A DNA stretch of 12,385 nt. Source: Chlamydiota bacterium. GTDB taxonomy: Bacteria; Chlamydiota; Chlamydiia; Chlamydiales; Rhabdochlamydiaceae. The position numbers and the translations under genes were made by a program. Every line of letters begins with the position of its first letter. The first letter of the stretch is position 1. The stretch is from positions 1-12,385 of the forward strand of contig JABEVM010000202.1 in NCBI GenBank assembly GCA_013041585.1, given 5' to 3'. This document shows positions 6,346-12,385 of the stretch, in pieces. The notes beneath the pieces were generated by a model that did not search any database, had not been told where the DNA came from, and saw nothing but the letters and a program-made list of their open reading frames with translations.

Positions 6346-6976
6346 TCAGGAATTAGAAAGGCTCGCTTCCTTAAGCCTTTTTGAAACGAAGGCTAGGCAG
6401 CGCGGGTACAAGATTATTGCCGGGGTGGATGAAGCAGGACGAGGGCCCTTAGCTGGGCCGGTTGTAGCAGCAGCTTGCATTTTACCAGAAAATTGCATTC
6501 TTCCAGGCCTTGACGATAGCAAAAAGCTAAATGAGCTTGAGCGAGCTGTTTTATACAAACAAATTACCGAAAATCCAGAGATCGTATCCGCAGTGGCTGT
6601 TGTGGCGTGTGGAACGATTGATGTGATTAACGTTTTGCAAGCTTCCCTTTATGCGATGTCTCTTGCAATTCAAAAGCTTTCTGTGCAACCTGAGTTTGTT
6701 TTAGTTGATGGCCCGTATGTTCCTAAAATTGGGATGCCTGCAGAAGCTGTTGTTGATGGGGATGCTTTAAGTGCATCGATTGCAGCTGCATCGATCATCG
6801 CAAAATGGACAAGGGATCAAATCATGGAAGAATATCACCAGATTTGGCCCGAATATGGATTTGATAAGCATAAAGGCTATGCAACACAGCTTCATAGGAA
6901 AGCAATTGAAAACTATGGACTTTGTCCGATTCACCGAAAATCGTTTGCACCTGTAAGAGAAGCCTTTTTGGCGTAG
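6329..6976 (+). CDS. rnhB: Ribonuclease HII
   Basis: RNase HII cuts the RNA strand of RNA-DNA hybrids and starts removal of single ribonucleotides from DNA. The 215-residue protein is the usual length. The type 2 signature GVDEAGRGPLAGPVVAAA (32-49) contains the catalytic Asp34-Glu35 pair and the GRG motif. Further expected elements are LDDSKKLNE (61-69), LVDGPY with Asp127 (125-130), GDALSASIAAASIIAKWTRD (144-163, with Asp163) and FDKHKGYAT (178-186). The start overlaps the last 17 bases of rplS in another frame and has no clear Shine-Dalgarno, which suggests coupling to L19 translation. A later in-frame start would be Met110, which would delete the catalytic residues, so the first ATG is used. 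Confidence 0.95.
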   Translation: MNQLHSQELERLASLSLFETKARQRGYKIIAGVDEAGRGPLAGPVVAAACILPENCILPGLDDSKKLNELERAVLYKQITENPEIVSAVAVVACGTIDVINVLQASLYAMSLAIQKLSVQPEFVLVDGPYVPKIGMPAEAVVDGDALSASIAAASIIAKWTRDQIMEEYHQIWPEYGFDKHKGYATQLHRKAIENYGLCPIHRKSFAPVREAFLA

Positions 6977-7005
6977 CAGTTTTATACAATTTCTTTAGGC
7001 GTGGC

Positions 7006-7887
7006 ATGATAAAAAGTATGACGGCCTATGGCCGAAGTAGTATAAGTAGTCCTGTAGGTCGATGGGTAGTGGAAATCCACTCTCTCAATCGTCGCGGTTT
7101 GGATATTCATTTACACCTCCCTCCTCAACTCCTCTGTTTTGATATTGAAATTAGAAAATGGGTAGGCGTGGTTTTGCAAAGAGGTCAAGTCTCCATACGG
7201 GTTACATTGCAATCAGAAGGGATGGAGCCTTGCTTATCAGAAAAATACTATGAAGAACTCAAAAATCTTAAGTCGACATGGGAAGGTTTTGCAACTAAAT
7301 TAGGATATGATAGTACCCAAGTAACGATCCCTTTTTTAGCATCGCAAATGCAGCTTGTTTTTGCAGAACAGGCAACCCTTGATACGGAAAGCGCTCTCAC
7401 ATATCTAAACAAAGCCATTCACAGTGCATTAGAAGACCTGATGCAAATGAAACTCGAAGAGGGAAAAGCATTAGCAAAAGACATTTCTTCTAGGTTGCAA
7501 GGGTTAGAGAAGAATGTCTCTATGATCATGCAAAATTCCTCTGTGGCTGTCTCTAAATACAAAGAAAGACTGCAAGAAAAATTACAAGAATTCTCTGGTA
7601 TACCAGATCATGACGAACGGATTCTACGAGAAGTTGCAATCTTAGCTGAAAAGTTAGATGTTTCTGAAGAACTTACAAGACTCTCTTCCCATCTCAAACA
7701 ATGTTGCAGTTATTTAGAATCGAAGGATTTGAGTGTAGGGCGCACATTAGATTTTCTAGCACAAGAAATGCATCGCGAAGTAAATACAATAGCTGCAAAA
7801 TGTGCTGATAAAGAAATATCGGCTTTGATTGTTTTGATGAAGGCTGAAGTAGAAAAAATTCGAGAGCAGATACAAAATATTGAATAG
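7006..7887 (+). CDS. yicC: YicC-family endoribonuclease
   Basis: The 293-residue protein is full length for the YicC family, which includes metal-dependent endoribonucleases acting on small RNA and mRNA decay. The N-terminal signature MIKSMTAYGR (1-10) is followed by an E--SLN-R-L-----LP pattern (23-40). The C-terminal DUF1732 region shows AEKLDVSEELTRLSSHL (214-230), VGRTLDFLAQEMHREVNT (244-261) and the ending EKIREQIQNIE, nearly identical to the end I recall for E. coli YicC. The open frame extends back to an ATG at 6922, but that would overlap rnhB by 55 bases and add 28 residues unlike the family. The ATG at 7006 gives the family N-terminus, with a weak AGG-rich stretch before it. The stop is 2 bases before gmk. 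I do not recall a copy here in Chlamydia trachomatis. Confidence 0.9.
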   Translation: MIKSMTAYGRSSISSPVGRWVVEIHSLNRRGLDIHLHLPPQLLCFDIEIRKWVGVVLQRGQVSIRVTLQSEGMEPCLSEKYYEELKNLKSTWEGFATKLGYDSTQVTIPFLASQMQLVFAEQATLDTESALTYLNKAIHSALEDLMQMKLEEGKALAKDISSRLQGLEKNVSMIMQNSSVAVSKYKERLQEKLQEFSGIPDHDERILREVAILAEKLDVSEELTRLSSHLKQCCSYLESKDLSVGRTLDFLAQEMHREVNTIAAKCADKEISALIVLMKAEVEKIREQIQNIE

Positions 7888-7889
7888 CT

Positions 7890-8480
7890 ATGAATGAAAA
7901 ACTTGTTGGCAAATTAGCAAAAGGTTTGGTTTTTGTTCTCAGCGCTCCGGCGGGAACGGGCAAAACGACTTTGGTTAAGATGCTTCAAAAAGAATTTTCC
8001 TGTGTGGCAAGTAACATTTCTTATACAACTAGAAGCCCTAGAGTTGGAGAAGAGGATGGCGTGGACTACCATTTTATCACGAATGAGGAGTTCGAAAAAA
8101 GGATCAAGCTAGGCGATTTTTTAGAGTACGCGAAAGTTTTTGACCACTATTATGGCACTTCCAAAAGCTCTGTAGAAAGTCTTTTGAATCAAGGTAAGCA
8201 CGTTTTTCTTGTGATTGATACACAAGGTGCAGCGCAAGTTAAGAATAAAATCGAGGCTATTTTTGTATTTTTAGCTCCTCCTTCTTTAGAAGAGCTACGA
8301 TCTAGGCTTGGCAAGCGGCAAACCGAGACGGAAACCAGTATGGAAAAGAGAATTTCTTGGGCCGAGGATGAGATTAAGAAAAGCAAAGAGTATGACTACG
8401 TGATCGTCAATGAAAAGCTTGAAGTAGCCTATCAAGTCTTGCGTAGCATCCTCATTTCCGAAGAGCATAGAGCTCGTTAG
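7890..8480 (+). CDS. gmk: Guanylate kinase
   Basis: Guanylate kinase phosphorylates GMP (and dGMP) to the diphosphate with ATP, a step required for nucleotide supply. The 196-residue protein shows the P-loop APAGTGKTTL (19-28; more often GPSGxGKST), the GMP-binding stretch ISYTTRSPRVGEEDGVDYHF (43-62), FLEYA (77-81) and YYGTSKSSVE (87-96). The region VFLVIDTQGAAQVK (105-118) corresponds to the usual LDID-QGA--V segment. FVFLAPPSLEELRSRLGKR (125-143) leads into the lid, and YDYVIVNE (168-175) is the conserved C-terminal strand. The start follows the yicC stop by 2 bases with no evident Shine-Dalgarno, so coupling is likely. A yicC-gmk-rpoZ order is common among bacteria, which supports the reading of the next small gene. 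Confidence 0.96.
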   Translation: MNEKLVGKLAKGLVFVLSAPAGTGKTTLVKMLQKEFSCVASNISYTTRSPRVGEEDGVDYHFITNEEFEKRIKLGDFLEYAKVFDHYYGTSKSSVESLLNQGKHVFLVIDTQGAAQVKNKIEAIFVFLAPPSLEELRSRLGKRQTETETSMEKRISWAEDEIKKSKEYDYVIVNEKLEVAYQVLRSILISEEHRAR

Positions 8481-8526
8481 AGCCACTGCTTTATATGACC
8501 ATTTTTTATTAAAAGAGAGAGAAAAT

Positions 8527-8766
8527 ATGATAGCTCGTGAGAATTTAACAAGTGAAAAAATCAAGAAGTACTTTAAGAATAACTTCGAACTTGCCAACTA
8601 TGCAATTCAGATTATAAGACATATGGTACGCTCTGGCAAAGAGATTCATTTGGACCAGTTTTTAGATGAGGTCGCAAGAAACCCTAATAAGTATCACCTT
8701 GATGAGTTCAAAGTAAATCCTACAAAGCAAGAGCTTAGAGACTTGCTCAATGACGAGAAAAAATAA
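8527..8766 (+). CDS. Putative RNA polymerase omega-like small protein
   Basis: This 79-residue protein corresponds by position to C. trachomatis CT031, which I recall as a conserved small protein of uncertain name. Residues 18-38 (NNFELANYAIQIIRHMVRSGK) resemble the omega core, in which N-RFEL---AA-RARQL--G is typical. The rest (HLDQFLDEVARNP, then an acidic and basic C-terminus) matches omega only loosely. Gene position directly after gmk is the classic place of rpoZ. Omega promotes assembly of the beta-prime subunit of RNA polymerase. A purine-rich AGAGAGAG at about 8514-8521 serves as ribosome-binding site, and a 46-base gap separates it from gmk. metG follows after 9 bases. The gene is real on context; the omega assignment is an inference. 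Confidence 0.6.
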   Translation: MIARENLTSEKIKKYFKNNFELANYAIQIIRHMVRSGKEIHLDQFLDEVARNPNKYHLDEFKVNPTKQELRDLLNDEKK

Positions 8767-8775
8767 GCGATTTGT

Positions 8776-10815
8776 ATGAAAGAACGTATTTTGATCACAG
8801 CTGCTTTGCCTTATGCGAATGGTCCACTCCATTTTGGACATATCGCAGGAGCCTATCTTCCGGCAGATTGTTATGCTAGATTCGAGCGGATGCAAGGAAA
8901 TGATGTCTTATATATTTGCGGCTCAGATGAGTTTGGCATAGCTATTACTCTGCAAGCGCAAATAGCGAAAAGGACGCCGAAGGAGCATGTCGATATCTAT
9001 CACGAAGTGATCAAGAACTTTTTTTCGCAACTTAATTTCTCTTTTGATCATTATTCTCGTACCACATGGCCTAAACATGTAGAGACTACACAAGCCTTTT
9101 TTCGCGATTTGCTCGAAAATGGGTATATTGAAGCGAAAGAAACTCCGCAGCTTTTTTCTGAGAAAGAGCAGCTGTTTTTGGCGGACCGCTATGTGATCGG
9201 AACCTGTCCAAAATGCGGTTTTGATAAAGCGAGGGGAGATGAATGTCCTAAGTGTGCAGCAAGTTTTGAAGCAATCGACCTAATTTCTCCAAGATCTAAA
9301 TTATCGAATGCGCCCCTTATAAAAAAAGTGACCAAACATTGGTTTCTCCGTTTTGATCTTTTCAAAGACAAATTAGAAAAATGGCTAGCTTCCAAAGATT
9401 GGAAACCGAATGTGATCCATTTCGCTAAAAAGTATATCGAAGATTTAAGGCCAAGGGCGATTACAAGAGACTCAGATTGGGGAATTCCTGTTCCTCTTCC
9501 TGAAGCGGAAGGGAAAGTGTTTTATGTATGGTTTGACGCTCCTATTGGCTATATCTCTGCAACAAGGGAATGGGCTGAAAAGATCGGAAAGCCTGACGCT
9601 TGGAAGACCTATTGGTGTAATCATGAAACTAAACTTGTTCAGTTCATTGGAAAGGATAATATCCCGTTCCATGCTGTATTTTTCCCAGCCATGATCATGG
9701 GACAAAACGAGCCTTATAAACTTGTCGATGAGCTTCCAGCGAATGAGTTTTATAATTTGGAAGGTCGTCAATTTAGTAAGTCAGATGGCTGGTATATTGA
9801 TCTGGAGAGGTTTTTTCAAACTTTTACCACAGATCAAATCCGTTACACAATTGCAGCCAATGCACCTGAATCTCAAGATTCTGAATTTTCTTGGAAAGAT
9901 TTTCAAACGCGCTGCAATAGTGAACTACTTGGCAAGTATGGAAATTTAGCGAACCGTGTGCTTGTTTTTGCAAAACAGCATACAGATGGAAAAATCCCTG
10001 CTATGAAGGACTTGCATGAGGTAGATGAGACTTTCCTGCAAAAAATCGCCTCCTTAGCTACAGAAATTTCTTCGGCTTATACATCTTTTCATGTGCGCAG
10101 GGCAAGCCAGCTCATGATGGAGCTTGCGCAAGTGGGAAATGTCTACTTTGATGCGAAAAAGCCCTGGGCCGCTAGAAAACAGGAAGAGACCCATCAGGAT
10201 ATGTACAATACGATTGCATGCTGTATCTATGCTCTTAAAGTGCTTGCAGTCGTTTCCTACCCGATTATACCTACTTCCGCAGGGAAACTATGGAAATTAC
10301 TAGGATACACCACAAACCTTTCATCTGCTTTATGGAAAAAAGAGATTTCTGAGGAAAATAAGGTAGGACAGCTACTTCCAACTCCTGAAATCCTCTTTGC
10401 CAGGGTAGAAGATGAAATCATTACCAAAGAGATAGCCCTTCTTCACAGTAAAAAGGAAACAGCCACTATGTCAGATACCGCCGCACTTAAATCTGAAATC
10501 AATATCGAAGATGTAAAGAAACTCGACTTTCGCGTTGGAGAGATTCTAGAGGCCGAAAAAGTGCCTAAAAGTAAAAAGCTTCTAAAACTTTTAGTTGATT
10601 TGGGATTTGAAAAAAGAACGATTGTTTCCGGTATTTCCGAAGCTGTAGAAGATCCAGCTCATCTGATTGGGAAAAAAGTGATTGTCGTGGCAAATCTGCA
10701 GACTGCCAAATTAATGGGAATAGAAAGCCAAGGAATGGTCCTTGTGGTTGAATCCCAAGGAAAATTACTTTTCCCCGATGTTAACCAAGCTGCAAACGGC
10801 TCTATTTTTTCTTAA
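8776..10815 (+). CDS. metG: Methionyl-tRNA synthetase with C-terminal tRNA-binding domain
   Basis: This enzyme charges tRNA-Met (initiator and elongator) with methionine using ATP. The 679-residue protein begins with ALPYANGPLHFGH (10-22), containing the HIGH motif as HFGH. It has a CP domain with a four-cysteine zinc site (Cys144, Cys147, Cys157, Cys160) and the KMSKS loop as QFSKS (332-336), an acceptable variant. YVWFDAPIGYI (250-260), IGKDNIPFHAVFFPA (291-305) and the anticodon-binding helical domain (about 385-545) follow. Residues 576-679 form an EMAP/Trbp111-type tRNA-binding fold: KLDFRVGEILEAE (582-594), IVSGI (616-620) and LMGIESQGMVL (646-656). I recall C. trachomatis MetG as about 550 residues without this domain. 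The start is 9 bases after the omega-like gene with no clear Shine-Dalgarno. Its stop overlaps by 3 bases the stop of the convergent gene. Confidence 0.96.
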   Translation: MKERILITAALPYANGPLHFGHIAGAYLPADCYARFERMQGNDVLYICGSDEFGIAITLQAQIAKRTPKEHVDIYHEVIKNFFSQLNFSFDHYSRTTWPKHVETTQAFFRDLLENGYIEAKETPQLFSEKEQLFLADRYVIGTCPKCGFDKARGDECPKCAASFEAIDLISPRSKLSNAPLIKKVTKHWFLRFDLFKDKLEKWLASKDWKPNVIHFAKKYIEDLRPRAITRDSDWGIPVPLPEAEGKVFYVWFDAPIGYISATREWAEKIGKPDAWKTYWCNHETKLVQFIGKDNIPFHAVFFPAMIMGQNEPYKLVDELPANEFYNLEGRQFSKSDGWYIDLERFFQTFTTDQIRYTIAANAPESQDSEFSWKDFQTRCNSELLGKYGNLANRVLVFAKQHTDGKIPAMKDLHEVDETFLQKIASLATEISSAYTSFHVRRASQLMMELAQVGNVYFDAKKPWAARKQEETHQDMYNTIACCIYALKVLAVVSYPIIPTSAGKLWKLLGYTTNLSSALWKKEISEENKVGQLLPTPEILFARVEDEIITKEIALLHSKKETATMSDTAALKSEINIEDVKKLDFRVGEILEAEKVPKSKKLLKLLVDLGFEKRTIVSGISEAVEDPAHLIGKKVIVVANLQTAKLMGIESQGMVLVVESQGKLLFPDVNQAANGSIFS

Positions 10816-10826
10816 AAGACCGTTTG
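10793..10826. repeat. Hairpin across the convergent stop codons of metG and the unknown gene
   Basis: CAAACGG (10793-10799) pairs with CCGTTTG (10820-10826). Inside it TCT (10801-10803) pairs with AGA (10817-10819) and TTT (10805-10807) with AAA (10814-10816), allowing single-base bulges at 10800 and 10804 and leaving a 6-base loop. Both stop codons lie in its apical part. No T-run follows it on either strand, so it is not a classical intrinsic terminator, but it could protect or define both 3' ends. Confidence 0.4.
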
Positions 10827-12245
10827 TGCAAAACTGCTCATACTGCTGAATGCTTCTCTGGCCTTATTTACCATTTTTTCCTGGTTTGAGGGTCCTTTCA
10901 TTTCTTCCTCAACTTCTTTTGCAATAGAGACCCAACCTTGATGATTTGTTCTTAGAGCATCCGTTTCGCTAAGCTTAGTTAGGAATTTTTCCCAGGCCTT
11001 AGTACTTGTTAATTCTCTAAATACACGATTGTCAGAATCCGCCTGATAAAGAGCTAGGCTCATATCTTTGATCAGAGACTCTCGTTGCATTGAATGTAAT
11101 GGATGGAAGCCTTTCCTTTTTTGGAATTTTGCTACGAAGGATTCATTTGTCATTAATGCCACTAAGGTAACATAAGGATCTGCTGAATGTAGCGCTTTCC
11201 AGTGCGGATTTGCTTTTTTAGAATCGTATTTTTCTTGAGCTGATAAGTCGTTTAGAGCCCTAGTTTGCTCTTCTGATAATGAACGTATTAAATTGCCTGT
11301 TACAGAGGACTCTGCCATTTCCATAGGTCCTTCAGGTTGGGCATCACCATTTACTACTGGTATTTCTACTTGATCCTCTGATAAAGAACCGTTTTGTGCT
11401 GGCTCAAACCTTTTCTTAGTACCTAAGCCAATTTCAGCAAGAGCTATAAAGATCTCATCCCAATTTTTTGTCTTTTTAGCATTAACAAAACTTGGATCGA
11501 TTCCCATCATATGGCAAAAACCCGGGAGATATTTATCGATGTCTTGGGAAGTTTGTAGTGTTGTTCTAGCTGTTTCAAGCGCCGCAACCCGTCTTTCTAA
11601 TAAGGCAGGTTTATCCCAATAAGAAGTTTTTTTGTGTTTTTCTGGAAGTGATTTTATTGTATTGAACGCATGGATCGATTCTTGGTGTGAAAATACTAAA
11701 GCGCAAAGAATGATAGGATGCAGATTTGCAAGTTGTGCTCCGTTTGAAACCACTGTTCCAGTCAGGCTAAAAGAGCTAATGCTCTCATCTCCTCCAGCAA
11801 GTACAATTGTTTTTAGCGCTTCCTTTTGCGCGGGGGTTACATTGGCCAGTTCTTGATAAAAAAGAGAGTCTGTTACGGAGACAGTAGAGTCTACTTGTAC
11901 TGTTTCAGTAAGTACAGGAGCTTGATTATGCGAATCAGAGGAAAGTGTAACTACAGGATTAAGCTCATCTAGGGCACCCATTAAAGATCCATTTCTTGAT
12001 CGAGGGGAGATGTCAATGCTTTCATCATCATCGCTTTGAAAGCAAGAGATAAGCCAATTACCAAACGCTCTAAAGGCTTCTACAACAATATCCCAAATTC
12101 TTTGAAAACCACTAGGTTCTTCTAGTTGCACAGTCCTAAAGTCTCCATCTGGGGTACCCATAGATCCCTGGTTTGCGGGTGAACCGCTTATAAGAGGGTG
12201 AGAACGTCTTTGAGCGTATGCTTGTGTTGAGTGAGTTGTCGCCAT
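10812..12245 (-). CDS. Unknown 477-residue protein with internal duplication; possible secreted protein
   Basis: I do not recognise this protein. Residues 1-45 are polar and Ser/Gly/Gln-rich with no classical signal peptide. Residues 46-69 (GFQRIWDIVVEAFRAFGNWL, then ISCF) form a hydrophobic, aromatic-rich helix that may touch or cross a membrane, followed by acidic SDDDES (71-76). Residues 77-125 and 283-315 are low-complexity linkers. Two helical regions look like diverged copies: about 131-272 and 318-428, each starting with an L-(T/S)-x-x-Q-x-x-AL pattern (TPAQKEALKTI versus SEEQTRALNDL) and ending with TKNWDEIFIALAE (259-271) versus TKAWEKFLTKLSE (415-427). The architecture would suit a type III secreted effector or an inclusion-membrane protein, but that is inference. 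The start has AAGGA 5 bases upstream. It runs opposite to metG, with overlapping stop codons. Confidence 0.7.
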   Translation of the reverse strand: MATTHSTQAYAQRRSHPLISGSPANQGSMGTPDGDFRTVQLEEPSGFQRIWDIVVEAFRAFGNWLISCFQSDDDESIDISPRSRNGSLMGALDELNPVVTLSSDSHNQAPVLTETVQVDSTVSVTDSLFYQELANVTPAQKEALKTIVLAGGDESISSFSLTGTVVSNGAQLANLHPIILCALVFSHQESIHAFNTIKSLPEKHKKTSYWDKPALLERRVAALETARTTLQTSQDIDKYLPGFCHMMGIDPSFVNAKKTKNWDEIFIALAEIGLGTKKRFEPAQNGSLSEDQVEIPVVNGDAQPEGPMEMAESSVTGNLIRSLSEEQTRALNDLSAQEKYDSKKANPHWKALHSADPYVTLVALMTNESFVAKFQKRKGFHPLHSMQRESLIKDMSLALYQADSDNRVFRELTSTKAWEKFLTKLSETDALRTNHQGWVSIAKEVEEEMKGPSNQEKMVNKAREAFSSMSSFAQTVF

Positions 12246-12385
12246 ATTATTCCTTATTGTTATTAATAATTAAAATAATTAACATAAAAGTTCAGAATTG
12301 ATGCTTAAAAGTATATTTAAATATTTTATATAAATTTAATTTTTTATAATAAAGTTTTTTCGGATTTTGGGTGGATTATAATATG
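12246..12385 (-). promoter_or_regulatory. AT-rich upstream region of the unknown 477-residue gene
   Basis: This 140-base stretch is very AT-rich and holds no gene. On the - strand AAGGA (12255-12251) is 5 bases from the ATG at 12245, a good ribosome-binding site. A TATACT hexamer read on the - strand (12315-12310) could be a -10 element, with no clear -35 partner. A + strand TATAAT at 12377-12382 might belong to a divergent gene beyond the window. The promoter suggestions are weak because of base composition. Confidence 0.35.

Noticed and set aside
6922..7005. Upstream extension of yicC by 28 codons to an earlier ATG
   Set aside because: It would overlap the conserved end of rnhB by 55 bases and add residues unlike the family; the ATG at 7006 gives the typical MI-SMTAYGR start.
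1..12385. Search for a defence system, prophage, insertion sequence, CRISPR array or tRNA-linked island
   Set aside because: No direct repeats of array type, transposase, integrase, phage gene or tRNA is visible; almost all genes are core translation and nucleotide-metabolism genes in a conserved order.

Overview
The window looks like part of a chromosome from the phylum Chlamydiae, most likely a member outside the family Chlamydiaceae (a Parachlamydia-, Waddlia- or Simkania-like environmental chlamydia). The main reason is gene order. On the + strand, rpmE-prfA-prmC-ffh-rpsP-trmD-rplS-rnhB-(yicC)-gmk-small omega-like gene-metG follows the order I recall for Chlamydia trachomatis CT022 to CT032, and the ribosomal protein L31 and TrmD sequences have a chlamydial look. 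Two features argue against Chlamydiaceae proper: a yicC gene sits between rnhB and gmk, and methionyl-tRNA synthetase is long (679 residues) with a C-terminal tRNA-binding domain. Both comparisons rest on memory, not on a search. The DNA is AT-rich, especially at both ends.

Layout. Positions 1-111 are AT-rich non-coding DNA with a small hairpin just past the stop of the first gene. Positions 112-1029 (- strand) encode a multi-spanning membrane protein with a rhomboid fold that appears to have lost its catalytic residues. A 167-base divergent intergenic region (1030-1196) holds an inverted repeat plus T-run and a candidate promoter. From 1197 to 10815 twelve + strand genes are packed with gaps of at most 50 bases and several overlaps, so they probably form one long operon or a few overlapping transcripts. 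The last gene, 10812-12245 (- strand), is a 477-residue protein I do not recognise. It converges on metG with overlapping stop codons. Positions 12246-12385 are AT-rich upstream DNA.

How the genes work together. The cluster is a translation and protein-export block: ribosomal proteins L31, S16 and L19; release factor RF1 and the methyltransferase PrmC that modifies its GGQ glutamine; the signal recognition particle GTPase Ffh; the tRNA m1G37 methyltransferase TrmD; and methionyl-tRNA synthetase. Nucleic-acid housekeeping genes are interleaved: RNase HII, the YicC-family endoribonuclease, guanylate kinase, and a small protein in the usual place of RNA polymerase omega. The three ribosomal protein genes carry canonical Shine-Dalgarno sequences, while most of the enzyme genes do not and probably depend on translational coupling.

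I found no tRNA, rRNA, CRISPR array, insertion sequence or recognisable defence system. The parts most worth a second look are the pseudo-rhomboid, the unknown 477-residue protein with a likely internal duplication, a substitution in the guanine-specificity motif of Ffh, and a hairpin that spans the two convergent stop codons.
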